Shown here in pieces: positions 1 through 6,762 of a DNA stretch of 8,309 nt (within the stretch, counting starts at the first letter, position 1; each line of letters starts with the position of its first letter). The notes beneath the pieces are model-generated. The model was not told where the DNA came from and searched no databases. It saw only the letters and a program-made list of their open reading frames with translations. Source of the stretch: Bacteroidaceae bacterium (GTDB lineage Bacteria; Bacteroidota; Bacteroidia; Bacteroidales; Bacteroidaceae); assembly GCA_028709135.1 (NCBI GenBank), contig JAQVXN010000074.1, positions 1 through 8,309 of the forward strand. Reading direction: 5' to 3'. Both the position numbers and the translations under genes were made by a program.

Positions 1-496
1 CGCGCGTTTTGCTCGTAATTAGCTTTTCCATCTCTTCTACTTTTGGTAGGCAGAAACCCTCATTGATGGTGGTAGTAATAGTTTTTATGACAGCTCCGCA
101 AGAAATAGCGAAAGCCAAATAGTTAGCATAAAAAGGTTCCGTAATTAAAATTTCGTCACCAGGATTGAGTGTGGACATAAACGCAAACAGTACGGCCTCA
201 GAACCCCCACAAGTGATAATAATATCGTCCGGAGTTACATGTATATTATAGCGTGCATAGAAATCCACCATTTTTTTACGATAGCTCAAAAAACCTTGAC
301 TTGGGCTGTATTCCAAGACTTTGCGATCAACACTTCTGATTGCCTCAAGTGCAGCTTTAGGTGTTGGAAGGTCTGGCTGACCAATATTCAAATGGTAAAT
401 ATGAACGCCTTTTTCTTCGGCCTGTGCAGCCAAAGGCGCCAATTTACGTATAGGAGATTGAGGCATATTCAAGCCTCTCTGTGAAATCTGCGGCAT
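1..496 (-). CDS. PLP-dependent class I/II aminotransferase, N-terminal part (cut by window edge)
   Basis: This is the first 165 codons of a fold-type I aminotransferase of the aspartate aminotransferase-like group; the gene runs off the left edge. I read it by hand from the ATG at 496. Family landmarks are an N-terminal segment MPQSPIRKLAPLA (residues 11-23), the substrate-loop motif NIGQPDLPTP (37-46), YSPSQGFLSYRKKM (63-76), the cofactor-phosphate loop TCGGSEAV (95-102), and EPFYANYLAFA (120-130) where the aromatic residue stacks on PLP. The PLP-binding lysine and the large domain lie outside the window, so substrate specificity cannot be judged. ATG 496 is preferred to the internal ATG at 466 because the extra MPQISQRG segment resembles the usual start of this family in Bacteroides as I remember it. 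It lies 34 bp after yggS with no TAnnTTTG box between, so it is probably co-transcribed with DUF4494 and yggS. Confidence 0.9.
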   Translation of the reverse strand, partial: MPQISQRGLNMPQSPIRKLAPLAAQAEEKGVHIYHLNIGQPDLPTPKAALEAIRSVDRKVLEYSPSQGFLSYRKKMVDFYARYNIHVTPDDIIITCGGSEAVLFAFMSTLNPGDEILITEPFYANYLAFAISCGAVIKTITTTINEGFCLPKVEEMEKLITSKTR

Positions 497-530
497 AGTT
501 ACTATTGTATAAACTTGTTGAGAAATGAGC

Positions 531-1208
531 TTATTCTGTTTTTTGCAACCTATTGCCAAAAATCTTTGTTCCTACGCGTACCATGGTACTACCTTCTTGT
601 ACAGCAATTGTATAATCGCTGCTCATTCCCCATGAACGCTGGCAAAAATGCTCATCATGCTCAAAATATTGTTGCTTCATTTCATTGAAAAAATTCCACA
701 CACTATGAAATTCTTGATGAATTTGGGCTTCGTCCGGAACATTTGATGCCATACACATCAATCCGTCAATTCGAACATTTTCTAATTTTTTCCAATTTTC
801 ATTTTTCAACATTTGCCGACACTCTTCAAAATTGAAACCGAATTTTGTTTCTTCCTTTGCTACATGAATTTGTAGTAGGCAAGGAATAACACGACCTATC
901 TTTTGTGCGTGCTGATTAATGTCAGAAAGAAGTTCAAAACTGTCAACAGCGTGAATCATGCTTACAAATGGAACGATATATTTTATTTTGTTTCGCTGAA
1001 GATGACCAATAAAATGCCATTGAATATCTTTTGGTAGATTTTCATATTTACGTCGAAGCTCCTGTACAATGTTTTCTCCGAATATTCTTTGGCCTGCTGC
1101 ATACGCATCTTCTACGTCCGCCTCAGGATGAAATTTCGAAACAGCTATCAAGGTGACAGTTGCCGGCAATATTGATTTTACTTGATTTAATCGCTCGCGA
1201 ATATCCAT
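531..1208 (-). CDS. yggS: YggS/PLPBP family pyridoxal-phosphate-binding protein
   Basis: This cytosolic PLP carrier/homeostasis protein has an alanine-racemase-like single TIM barrel; family members buffer PLP and affect vitamin B6 and amino-acid balance but have no proven catalytic reaction. At 225 residues the gene is full length. The PLP-binding lysine is K25 in LIAVSKFHP (20-28). Other signatures are FGENIVQE (43-50), WHFIGHLQRNKIK (64-76), the strand DGLMCMA (148-154), WGMSSDYTIAV (193-203) and the phosphate-binding end GSTMVRVGTKIFG (206-218). The start codon is ATG at 1206-1208. It begins 12 bp after the DUF4494 stop and ends 34 bp before a PLP-dependent aminotransferase. Placing a PLP carrier next to a PLP enzyme is suggestive, but no functional coupling can be shown from sequence. 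Confidence 0.95.
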   Translation of the reverse strand: MDIRERLNQVKSILPATVTLIAVSKFHPEADVEDAYAAGQRIFGENIVQELRRKYENLPKDIQWHFIGHLQRNKIKYIVPFVSMIHAVDSFELLSDINQHAQKIGRVIPCLLQIHVAKEETKFGFNFEECRQMLKNENWKKLENVRIDGLMCMASNVPDEAQIHQEFHSVWNFFNEMKQQYFEHDEHFCQRSWGMSSDYTIAVQEGSTMVRVGTKIFGNRLQKTE

Positions 1209-1220
1209 TTGCTAATTATA

Positions 1221-1661
1221 TTATTCCACCTCCTTATAAGGATACACGTCAACTATGGCTGTTTCTGCGACAGAAAGAATATTATAGTCTGTCATAGATG
1301 TTTTCATTCCTTCTTCTAAATGATGCAATGCAGTTTTAATGTTAATCGCTTTTACTAAAATCAAATTTGTGGCTTTTTTTTCTTTCCCACTTTTTTCGTC
1401 TACGAGGATAAAACTCAATTTGCATTTATACCATTTGTCATCTTCCTCTTTAGGACTGTTAAAAAGTTCTGCTACCTTAATTCTTCTGATGTCATCAACC
1501 TGAAATTCTCCACGAATAAAAGGTGCCAACTCCTTGTTCATCCGTTTTTCGGCTTCTGTGAAACTCATTGCATCCACTAAGTAAGGTTCAACAACTTTCT
1601 TTTGCAGACCATTTTCAAGGGTCTTGTCATATTTTATTTTACACTCAAACCAATTGTACAT
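1221..1661 (-). CDS. DUF4494 domain-containing protein
   Basis: This is a 146-residue protein of unknown function. I recognise it as DUF4494 (Pfam PF14902) from the opening MYNWFECKIKYDK, the segment PYLVDAMSFTEAE (residues 26-38) and the paired WFECKIKY / WYKCKLSF strands (4-11 and 77-84), which make it look like an internal duplication of a beta-rich unit. It has no signal peptide, membrane helix or metal-binding cluster, so it is probably cytosolic. The charged middle (PKEEDDKW, 70-77) looks like a loop between the halves. It starts a leftward unit: a -7-like box lies at 1689-1696 and the upstream prs gene ends in a terminator. yggS follows after 12 bp. I know this family mainly from Bacteroidetes; I cannot assign a role. 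Confidence 0.9.
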   Translation of the reverse strand: MYNWFECKIKYDKTLENGLQKKVVEPYLVDAMSFTEAEKRMNKELAPFIRGEFQVDDIRRIKVAELFNSPKEEDDKWYKCKLSFILVDEKSGKEKKATNLILVKAINIKTALHHLEEGMKTSMTDYNILSVAETAIVDVYPYKEVE

Positions 1662-1688
1662 ATTTCTTTCTTTTCTAATTTCAGACTA

Positions 1689-1696
1689 CAAAACTA
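1689..1696 (-). promoter_or_regulatory. Candidate Bacteroidetes -7 box for the DUF4494-yggS-aminotransferase unit
   Basis: The minus strand reads TAGTTTTG, a full match to TAnnTTTG. It would start a transcript about 20 nt before the ATG at 1661, and the leader contains a purine-rich AGAAAAGAAAG. No TTTG-like -33 box is visible at 19-21 bp (the bases there read TACT), so support comes from the -7 match and from its position downstream of the prs terminator. Confidence 0.5.
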
Positions 1697-1782
1697 CTAC
1701 TTTTTTAGCTTTATCGAGTATTTAGAAATGAAATTTACTTCATAAACAGGGTATGATTTCTCTTTCTGTCTTGTTTTTAACA

Positions 1783-1822
1783 AAAGGCAACACGATAGAC
1801 ATTTTGTCCGCGTGTTGCCTTT
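1783..1822 (-). terminator. Rho-independent terminator after prs
   Basis: A perfect 12-bp stem pairs AAAGGCAACACG (1783-1794) with CGTGTTGCCTTT (1811-1822). The 16-nt interior can form a second small stem, GACA-TTT-TGTC (1798-1808). On the minus strand the stem is followed by TTTTGTT, a modest U-tract. It begins 20 nt past the prs stop codon, so it ends the leftward thiE-like/prs transcript and separates it from DUF4494. Confidence 0.85.
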
Positions 1823-1842
1823 CTATTGTGTAGATATCTAAA

Positions 1843-2781
1843 TTATACGATATATTGAGAACTGATGGATTCGTTGTTTTCTACTCTGCGGATGGTTTCA
1901 GCAAAGATATCAGCTACAGAAATTTGTTTGACTTTTGTGCTTTTTTTATCATACGGAATAGAGTCAGTGAAGACCATTTCTTCCAAAACAGAATCTTCAA
2001 TGCGCTGTGTAGCAGGTCCTGACATTACACAGTGAGAAGCTATGGCACGAACTGTTGTAGCTCCTTTGTCTTTCATGAGTTTAGCTGCTTTTGTAATGGA
2101 ACCTGCAGTGTCAACCATATCATCTATCAGAACAACATTTTTACCACTTACATCTCCAATTACCTGCATGGCAGCTACTTCATTTGCTTTTTCTCTACTT
2201 TTATTGCAGAGTACCAACGGGCAATGTAAATATTTCGCATAAGTATTGGCGCGTTTAGAACCACCCACATCTGGTGTTGCAATACAGAGGTTCTCCAAAT
2301 TGAGACTTTTAATATAGGGCAACATAATACTGGAGGCATACAAATGGTCTACAGGAACATTGAAAAAGCCCTGTTCTTGGTCGGCATGTAAATCCATCGT
2401 TATTAACCGGTCAATGCCGGCTACACTTAATAGGTCCGCTACAAGTTTGGCACCAATAGAAACGCGCGGTTTATCCTTACGATCTTGACGTGCCCAACCA
2501 AAGTAGGGGATTACTGCAATAATGTGGTGTGCTGAAGCTCTCTTGGCTGCATCAATCATCAGGAGAAGCTCCATCAGGTTATCTGAGTTTGGAAAAGTAG
2601 ATTGCACCAAAAATACATCGTGTCCGCGGATAGATTCTTCATAAGATACTGAAAATTCTCCATCTGCAAAGTGCGTGATTAGAAGATTTCCCATGGGGCA
2701 ACCCAAACTCTTACAAATTTTTTCTGTCAGATACTTGGACTTGGTTCCCGAAAAAACCATAAATGATGACTCGTTGCTCAT
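1843..2781 (-). CDS. prs: Ribose-phosphate pyrophosphokinase (PRPP synthetase)
   Basis: This cytosolic class I enzyme makes PRPP from ribose 5-phosphate and ATP, feeding purine, pyrimidine, histidine, tryptophan and NAD synthesis. The 312-residue length is normal for the family. Visible motifs are the FADGE segment (38-42), the catalytic flexible loop YFGWARQDRKDKPR (93-106), the metal/ATP motif DLHADQEQGFF with His132 (130-140), the ATP-P DVGGSKRA segment (171-178), and the ribose-5-phosphate/PRPP loop VVLIDDMVDTAGSIT (216-230). No key residue appears missing. The ATG at 2781 follows the thiE-like stop by 26 bp with no TAnnTTTG box between, so prs is probably transcribed from the promoter at 3415-3422. 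A strong hairpin terminator follows. Confidence 0.98.
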   Translation of the reverse strand: MSNESSFMVFSGTKSKYLTEKICKSLGCPMGNLLITHFADGEFSVSYEESIRGHDVFLVQSTFPNSDNLMELLLMIDAAKRASAHHIIAVIPYFGWARQDRKDKPRVSIGAKLVADLLSVAGIDRLITMDLHADQEQGFFNVPVDHLYASSIMLPYIKSLNLENLCIATPDVGGSKRANTYAKYLHCPLVLCNKSREKANEVAAMQVIGDVSGKNVVLIDDMVDTAGSITKAAKLMKDKGATTVRAIASHCVMSGPATQRIEDSVLEEMVFTDSIPYDKKSTKVKQISVADIFAETIRRVENNESISSQYIV

Positions 2782-2807
2782 TGTTAATATGCTATTTGTT
2801 TTAAAAT

Positions 2808-3386
2808 TTATTCTGTCGCTTTTCGTAATGCTCTAAAATGGGTTATCAATTCCTTATAATCCTGGACCGAATGTAGGTCAAAACGATTCCAAATATCGTC
2901 ACTCACTACAACTCCTCCAAAACCAAAATTTTTCAACTTATTAATTGTATCTACGGTAATATTACCCGCAGCCATAACTTTTCGATCAATGAGATTTTCT
3001 TCGGCAGCTTTCTCCAGTGAATCAATGGAAAAACGCTCAACATCAGGAAGCACCACATAGCTACATGCTCCCTTACGCCGTGAAACGTCATCCAGCGTGC
3101 GGCAAGTACAACTCAAACTACCCGTAAACACTTTTGGTATATTGGTTTCATCTTTACTCAGATGGATTCCTTTAAGTCCATATTCTTCCTTTAAATAGAA
3201 GTTCTGGTGGACGACGATATTTTTATGAAATTTCTCTGGAATCAGCGTCAGTAATCTTTCAGAGTATACCGGTTCGGAATTAGGCTTTTTCAAATGAAGC
3301 ACTTCCAATCCTTCTTCGAAGAGCAATGTCAGTATCTGATGTTCTTCGATGAAAAAATCCGGTTTGGACAACAATATCAGTTGCAT
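2808..3386 (-). CDS. Divergent thiamine phosphate synthase/TenI-like protein
   Basis: This 192-residue TIM-barrel-like protein resembles the ThiE/TenI superfamily. Recognisable pieces are HLKKPN (31-36, at the place of QLRxK), LKGIHLSKDE (71-80, at the place of GVHLGQxD), VMAAGNIT (137-144, at the place of the IGGI loop) and GFGGVVVSDDIW (155-166, the phosphate-loop end). ThiE joins HMP pyrophosphate and thiazole phosphate to make thiamine phosphate. Several residues ThiE uses appear changed: the metal/pyrophosphate-binding ND is HQ (60-61), the GxSxH loop reads SCTCRT (92-97), and the TxTK stretch before the last strands is absent (LPDVERFS, 113-120). It is also slightly short. I therefore call the fold, not the reaction. 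It precedes prs by 26 bp, has its own upstream -7 box, and there are no other thiamine genes nearby. Confidence 0.75.
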   Translation of the reverse strand: MQLILLSKPDFFIEEHQILTLLFEEGLEVLHLKKPNSEPVYSERLLTLIPEKFHKNIVVHQNFYLKEEYGLKGIHLSKDETNIPKVFTGSLSCTCRTLDDVSRRKGACSYVVLPDVERFSIDSLEKAAEENLIDRKVMAAGNITVDTINKLKNFGFGGVVVSDDIWNRFDLHSVQDYKELITHFRALRKATE

Positions 3387-3414
3387 TTTATTTTTCTACT
3401 GCGTCTTGACGGTG

Positions 3415-3422
3415 CAAAATTA
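3415..3422 (-). promoter_or_regulatory. Candidate -7 box for the thiE-like/prs unit
   Basis: The minus strand reads TAATTTTG, a full TAnnTTTG match. The T-run at 3445-3438 gives TTTT in place of the -33 TTTG with a 19-bp spacer. Transcription would begin roughly 25 nt before the ATG at 3386. The site lies in the 62-bp gap after the kinase-RapZ gene, so the downstream pair can be expressed separately. Confidence 0.55.
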
Positions 3423-3448
3423 GCTAAATATAATGTTAAAAAAAAGTT

Positions 3449-5017
3449 TCAAGTAGTTTTTTCGTCATTTCCGCTCTTTTCTCTTTCCGGAAGCACATAT
3501 TTTATGTTCTGCTCGCGGTGACAAACGTTCACTTCTACGCCATATTTTTCATTTAGATGACTAGCCAAGTGTTCTGCTGAATATACGCTACGATGCTGCC
3601 CTCCGGTACATCCAAAACAAAACATCAAGTCTGTAAAGCCTCGTTGCAAATAACGTTCTACATGCATGTCCGCCAGCTCATATACATGTTCCAGAAAACG
3701 AAGAATTTCTCCGTCATTTTCTAAAAAACGAATAACAGGTTCATCTCTTCCTGTAAGATTTTTATAAGGTTCATAACGTCCCGGGTTATGCGTACTACGA
3801 CAATCAAACACATAGCCGCCACCATTTCCACTCGAATCTTGTGGAATTCCTTTCCGATAACTGAAACTATATACTCTTATTGTTAGTTTCCCTTTGTTAT
3901 CATATTTTGAAAACGTTGGCTTTCCGTCAATAGGATTTGGTTTATAAACTTCAGTCTCAGTTGTTTTAAATCCGTCTTTACGATCTTTAATCTCTTCGCG
4001 TTCCTGAAATTGTGGAAGTTCTGTAATTCTTTGCAAAATGTTTTGCAGAAATGGATAAGGACAATAGCCATTGTTTAAAGCATCACGCAGATTGTCAATA
4101 GCCGGAGGAATACTGTTAATAAAATATTGTTTCTTTTCAAAATATCCTCGAAATCCATAAGCTCCCAAAACTTGTAAGAGTCGGAAAAGTACAAATAGGT
4201 GTAAGTTTGTCCGGAAAGTAGCCTCTTTAATTTCTGCATGTTGGCGATACGATTCAAGATAGGCTTCAATCAGTTCGTCTCGAAGACTTTGTGGATAGCG
4301 AGCGGAAGCCTGCCAAAGGAAAGAAACCACATCATATTCAACGGGACCCTGCCGACCACCTTGATAGTCAATGAAACACGGCTCTTCATCGTCGGAAAGG
4401 ATTACATTGCGTGCTTGAAAATCACGATACATAAATGTTTGTCCGTAATCGATAGTCAAATCTTTGGCCAATAACTGAAATACGGCTTCCAGTTTCAATT
4501 CATTGAAGTCTACGTCCAGAGGTTTTAAAAAACAGTATTTGAAATAATTCAAATCAAAAAGTACACTGTTTCTGTCAAAGTCAGGTTGAGGATAACAACG
4601 ATTGAAATCCAGTCCATGCCCACCACGAAGTTGAATTTCTGGTAGTTTTATAATGGTACGTCTTAATAACTCTTTTTCTTTTAGATTATACCGTCCTCCT
4701 GCATTCCTGCCGTCAGCCAAAGCCTGATAAAGAGAGGTCTGACCCAAATCACTTTGTAAATAACATTCGTAGTCTTCAGATACTTTCAGAATTTTTGGCA
4801 CCGGTAAATTACGTCGACCGAACTCTGTGGTAAGGTAGATGAAAGTTTGAGTTTCTTCTGCCGATGAATCATAAACGCCAATAACGGAACGTGGTTCTAC
4901 TCCTGTTGGTGCAAAAAGTCTGAAATATTGTCGATTACTTCCTCCGCTTTGAATCTCTTCAATTCTTTGAGGCTTTATGCCGGCCCACTCCTTATATAAT
5001 AATGCTAATTTCTGCAT
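3449..5017 (-). CDS. AmgK-like sugar kinase fused to RapZ C-terminal domain
   Basis: This 522-residue protein has two parts. Residues 1 to about 330 are an aminoglycoside-phosphotransferase-fold kinase: SGGSNRQYFRL (24-34, nucleotide loop), the catalytic loop MYRDFQARNVIL (196-207; D199 likely base, N204 metal) and FIDYQGGRQGPVEYDVVSFLW (215-235; D217 metal). This pattern resembles AmgK, which phosphorylates MurNAc/GlcNAc at C1 in peptidoglycan recycling. A charged linker (about 337-375) leads to a RapZ C-terminal domain: SFSYRKGIP (384-392), VFDCRSTHNP (403-412), GRDEPVIRFLE (423-433) and FGCTGGQHRSVY (468-479). The P-loop N-terminal domain of RapZ is absent. In enterobacteria the RapZ C-terminal domain binds glucosamine 6-phosphate. 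The ATG at 5017 lies inside rsmE (13-bp overlap), implying translational coupling. Substrate is inferred from family resemblance, not shown. Confidence 0.85.
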   Translation of the reverse strand: MQKLALLYKEWAGIKPQRIEEIQSGGSNRQYFRLFAPTGVEPRSVIGVYDSSAEETQTFIYLTTEFGRRNLPVPKILKVSEDYECYLQSDLGQTSLYQALADGRNAGGRYNLKEKELLRRTIIKLPEIQLRGGHGLDFNRCYPQPDFDRNSVLFDLNYFKYCFLKPLDVDFNELKLEAVFQLLAKDLTIDYGQTFMYRDFQARNVILSDDEEPCFIDYQGGRQGPVEYDVVSFLWQASARYPQSLRDELIEAYLESYRQHAEIKEATFRTNLHLFVLFRLLQVLGAYGFRGYFEKKQYFINSIPPAIDNLRDALNNGYCPYPFLQNILQRITELPQFQEREEIKDRKDGFKTTETEVYKPNPIDGKPTFSKYDNKGKLTIRVYSFSYRKGIPQDSSGNGGGYVFDCRSTHNPGRYEPYKNLTGRDEPVIRFLENDGEILRFLEHVYELADMHVERYLQRGFTDLMFCFGCTGGQHRSVYSAEHLASHLNEKYGVEVNVCHREQNIKYVLPEREKSGNDEKTT

Positions 5018-5754
5018 ACGTGTTTTTTTCGATTATTGATATTCATCAGATGAACAGCAACGAGTGCAGCTGTCTCCGTGCGCAAGCGGCTTTCACCCAG
5101 ACTAATCGGAGTGTAGCCTGCATCCAATGCTGCCCTTACTTCATCCACACTGAAATCACCCTCTGGACCGACCATAACGAGCGTATCTTCTTGACTGCCT
5201 TTAAGCGCATCTAAGAGGAAAGGTCTACCATCCGGATTGAGGTCCGCTTGTTCATAACAGTGGGCAATAAACTTTCGTCCTGCAAAAGGTTGCCGAATGA
5301 ATTCTGAAAATTTTGTTATCCCATCTAACTGAGGAATATTTAATTTATGACTTTGTTTAACGCCTGAAAGGAGTATTCGCTCCATTCTCTCCAAATTTAC
5401 TACTCTGCGTTCTGAGAAAACACAATCAAGTAATGTGAGGCGATCAAATCCAATTTCTGTAGCTTTTTCTGCCAGCCATTCTGTGCGATCAATACTTTTT
5501 GTTGGTGCAACTGCCAAATGTAGCAAACCGTTCCATGGTTGCAACTCCTGTATGCAATTAATAATTTGGAAATTACAATCCTTAGAGTCTGCTTTAATGA
5601 TTGTTGCAGTATAAAGATGCCCTTTACCGTCAGTTAAAAAAATTTCATCACCAACTTTAAGGCGGAGCACGCGTAGAGCATGTTTGGCTTCATCATCCGG
5701 CAAACGGTTATTTTTTGCAGCATCGGGAGCAAAGAAAAATCTCACTTCCTTCAT
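5005..5754 (-). CDS. rsmE: 16S rRNA (uracil-1498-N3)-methyltransferase RsmE
   Basis: This SAM-dependent SPOUT-fold enzyme methylates N3 of U1498 in helix 44 of 16S rRNA within the 30S subunit. At 249 residues it has family length. An N-terminal PUA-like RNA-binding part contains KHALRVLRLKVGDE (24-37) and TDGKG (41-45). The SPOUT knot follows with APTKSIDRTEWLAEKATEIG (83-102), KQSHKLNIP (133-141), the SAM-binding loop VGPEGDFSVDEV (195-206) and LGESRLRTETAAL (219-231). All main signatures are intact. The start overlaps the stop of the upstream nuclease-family gene as ATGA (5754-5751), and its own TAG lies 13 bp inside the next gene, so the three genes form a tightly coupled operon. Confidence 0.97.
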   Translation of the reverse strand: MKEVRFFFAPDAAKNNRLPDDEAKHALRVLRLKVGDEIFLTDGKGHLYTATIIKADSKDCNFQIINCIQELQPWNGLLHLAVAPTKSIDRTEWLAEKATEIGFDRLTLLDCVFSERRVVNLERMERILLSGVKQSHKLNIPQLDGITKFSEFIRQPFAGRKFIAHCYEQADLNPDGRPFLLDALKGSQEDTLVMVGPEGDFSVDEVRAALDAGYTPISLGESRLRTETAALVAVHLMNINNRKKHVCRN

Positions 5755-6305
5755 ATTCTTCGTTTAATTTCGTCACGCAAGTGCGAAGCAAGCTCATAAT
5801 CTTCATCCTTAATAGCCTTGTCTAAGGCTTCTTGAAGCATTTCTATTGTCAATGTATTTAGAGGTACGGATATCAAGCCGTTTCCCTTTGGACGAACATA
5901 TTGTTTTTCCATTAAACTGCGAACAATATAAATTGAACTGCGTTGGGACAAAGCCAAAATCAAAGCTTGTATAGCTTGTATTTGAAATGTTCGGCTAACA
6001 CCATTTTGCAGTAGATGTACTTCTGCCAGATAATTTCCTAATGCTACTTCGTTAATAATAACTTCTTCCACGATGACGTCAAGGGCTGCTGTCAGACTTT
6101 TGATTGTTTGCGTCCACGTAGCATGATTGGTTTCTTCCGTATCGATTACTGCCAGAACATCTTCAGCTTCCCTCTTAGTAAGAGGCATAGGTAGCTGTCT
6201 GACACCAGACTTCTCACTAAGTATCATAATAAACTCATTCGATTTTGAATCAATCTTAGAGATTACTCTAACTTTAAGTGCTATTTTATCTTCCGGTCTA
6301 ATCAT
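5751..6305 (-). CDS. Divergent bifunctional nuclease (BFN) family protein with UVR tail
   Basis: This 184-residue protein follows the two-part layout of Bacteroidetes BFN proteins: a BFN (DNase-RNase) domain at about 6-135, then a UVR motif at 155-184 (MLQEALDKAIKDEDYELASH and onward to DEIKRRI), the helical hairpin known from UvrB/UvrC. BFN landmarks align, such as LGNYLAEVHLLQNG (89-102) and SSIYIVRSLME (123-133), but the family's acidic signature, roughly DxRxSDAxALALR, reads QIQAIQALILALSQ (108-121). The conserved Asp and Arg residues are therefore missing and nuclease activity is doubtful. I chose the ATG at 6305, preceded by AAAAAAGA, over the in-frame TTG at 6329, because that TTG lies inside the -7 promoter box. 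Its stop overlaps rsmE by 4 bp (ATGA). Confidence 0.8.
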   Translation of the reverse strand: MIRPEDKIALKVRVISKIDSKSNEFIMILSEKSGVRQLPMPLTKREAEDVLAVIDTEETNHATWTQTIKSLTAALDVIVEEVIINEVALGNYLAEVHLLQNGVSRTFQIQAIQALILALSQRSSIYIVRSLMEKQYVRPKGNGLISVPLNTLTIEMLQEALDKAIKDEDYELASHLRDEIKRRI

Positions 6306-6326
6306 TCTTTTTTGCTCTGCGTACTG

Positions 6327-6356
6327 CAAAAATAACGTTTTTTTTTAAGCTGTAAA
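6327..6356 (-). promoter_or_regulatory. Candidate promoter for the BFN-rsmE-kinase/RapZ operon
   Basis: The minus strand carries TATTTTTG (6334-6327), a full TAnnTTTG match, with TTTA at 6356-6353 as a weak -33 box 18 bp upstream. The predicted start is about 15-20 nt before the ATG at 6305. This placement also argues against translation starting at the TTG at 6329. Confidence 0.55.
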
Positions 6357-6679
6357 TACTATCAGTGTACAAAAAATATTATCGCTCCTCGATTTCTTAT
6401 TGTTTATCAGATACTAGGTCTTTATTTCCTAAAAGTGATTTTCTTATTTTGTTCTTCCAAAATGGTGGCAGATGAAGTTTTTACATGTAATTTCCTATTC
6501 ATATATGGTTTGTTAAATGAACTGACTGACAGAATATGAGTTTAGCAAGAGATTGTACGGTTCTCCGTATCAATTTGTAAATGAGATATTTAATGCTCCA
6601 ATTATATTTTCTATTTTTAAAAACAGTATTTTATAAGTCCGAACTTTAACCCGTCAAAAACATTTTACCTTCGTAGCCC

Positions 6680-6708
6680 TTTGATGCACTTGATACATTT
6701 TATATTTG
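6680..6708 (+). promoter_or_regulatory. Promoter-like sequence upstream of the 21-bp repeat array
   Basis: TTTG at 6680-6683 and TATATTTG at 6701-6708 match both Bacteroidetes promoter boxes; the 17-bp spacer is a little shorter than the usual 19-21. Transcription would start near 6715 and run into the dyad array at 6763. No annotated gene begins within the next 450 bp, so if active it would make a short RNA or a small-ORF transcript. In AT-rich DNA the match could be chance. Confidence 0.35.
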
Positions 6709-6762
6709 GCTGAAATTCTATCAGAATATAGTGTCTTGATGAAATATTGCTTCTCATGTTAT

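Noticed and set aside
2032..2242. Two plus-strand open frames inside prs
   Set aside because: They are antisense shadows of the intact prs coding sequence, with no family resemblance.
3423..3460. Possible terminator after the kinase/RapZ gene (T-run on the minus strand at 3445-3438)
   Set aside because: No stable GC-containing stem precedes the T-run; it more likely forms the -33 region of the thiE-like promoter.
6306..6329. Longer BFN-like protein starting at TTG 6329
   Set aside because: The TTG lies within the TATTTTTG -7 box, so it would be upstream of the transcript start; ATG 6305 has a purine-rich leader.
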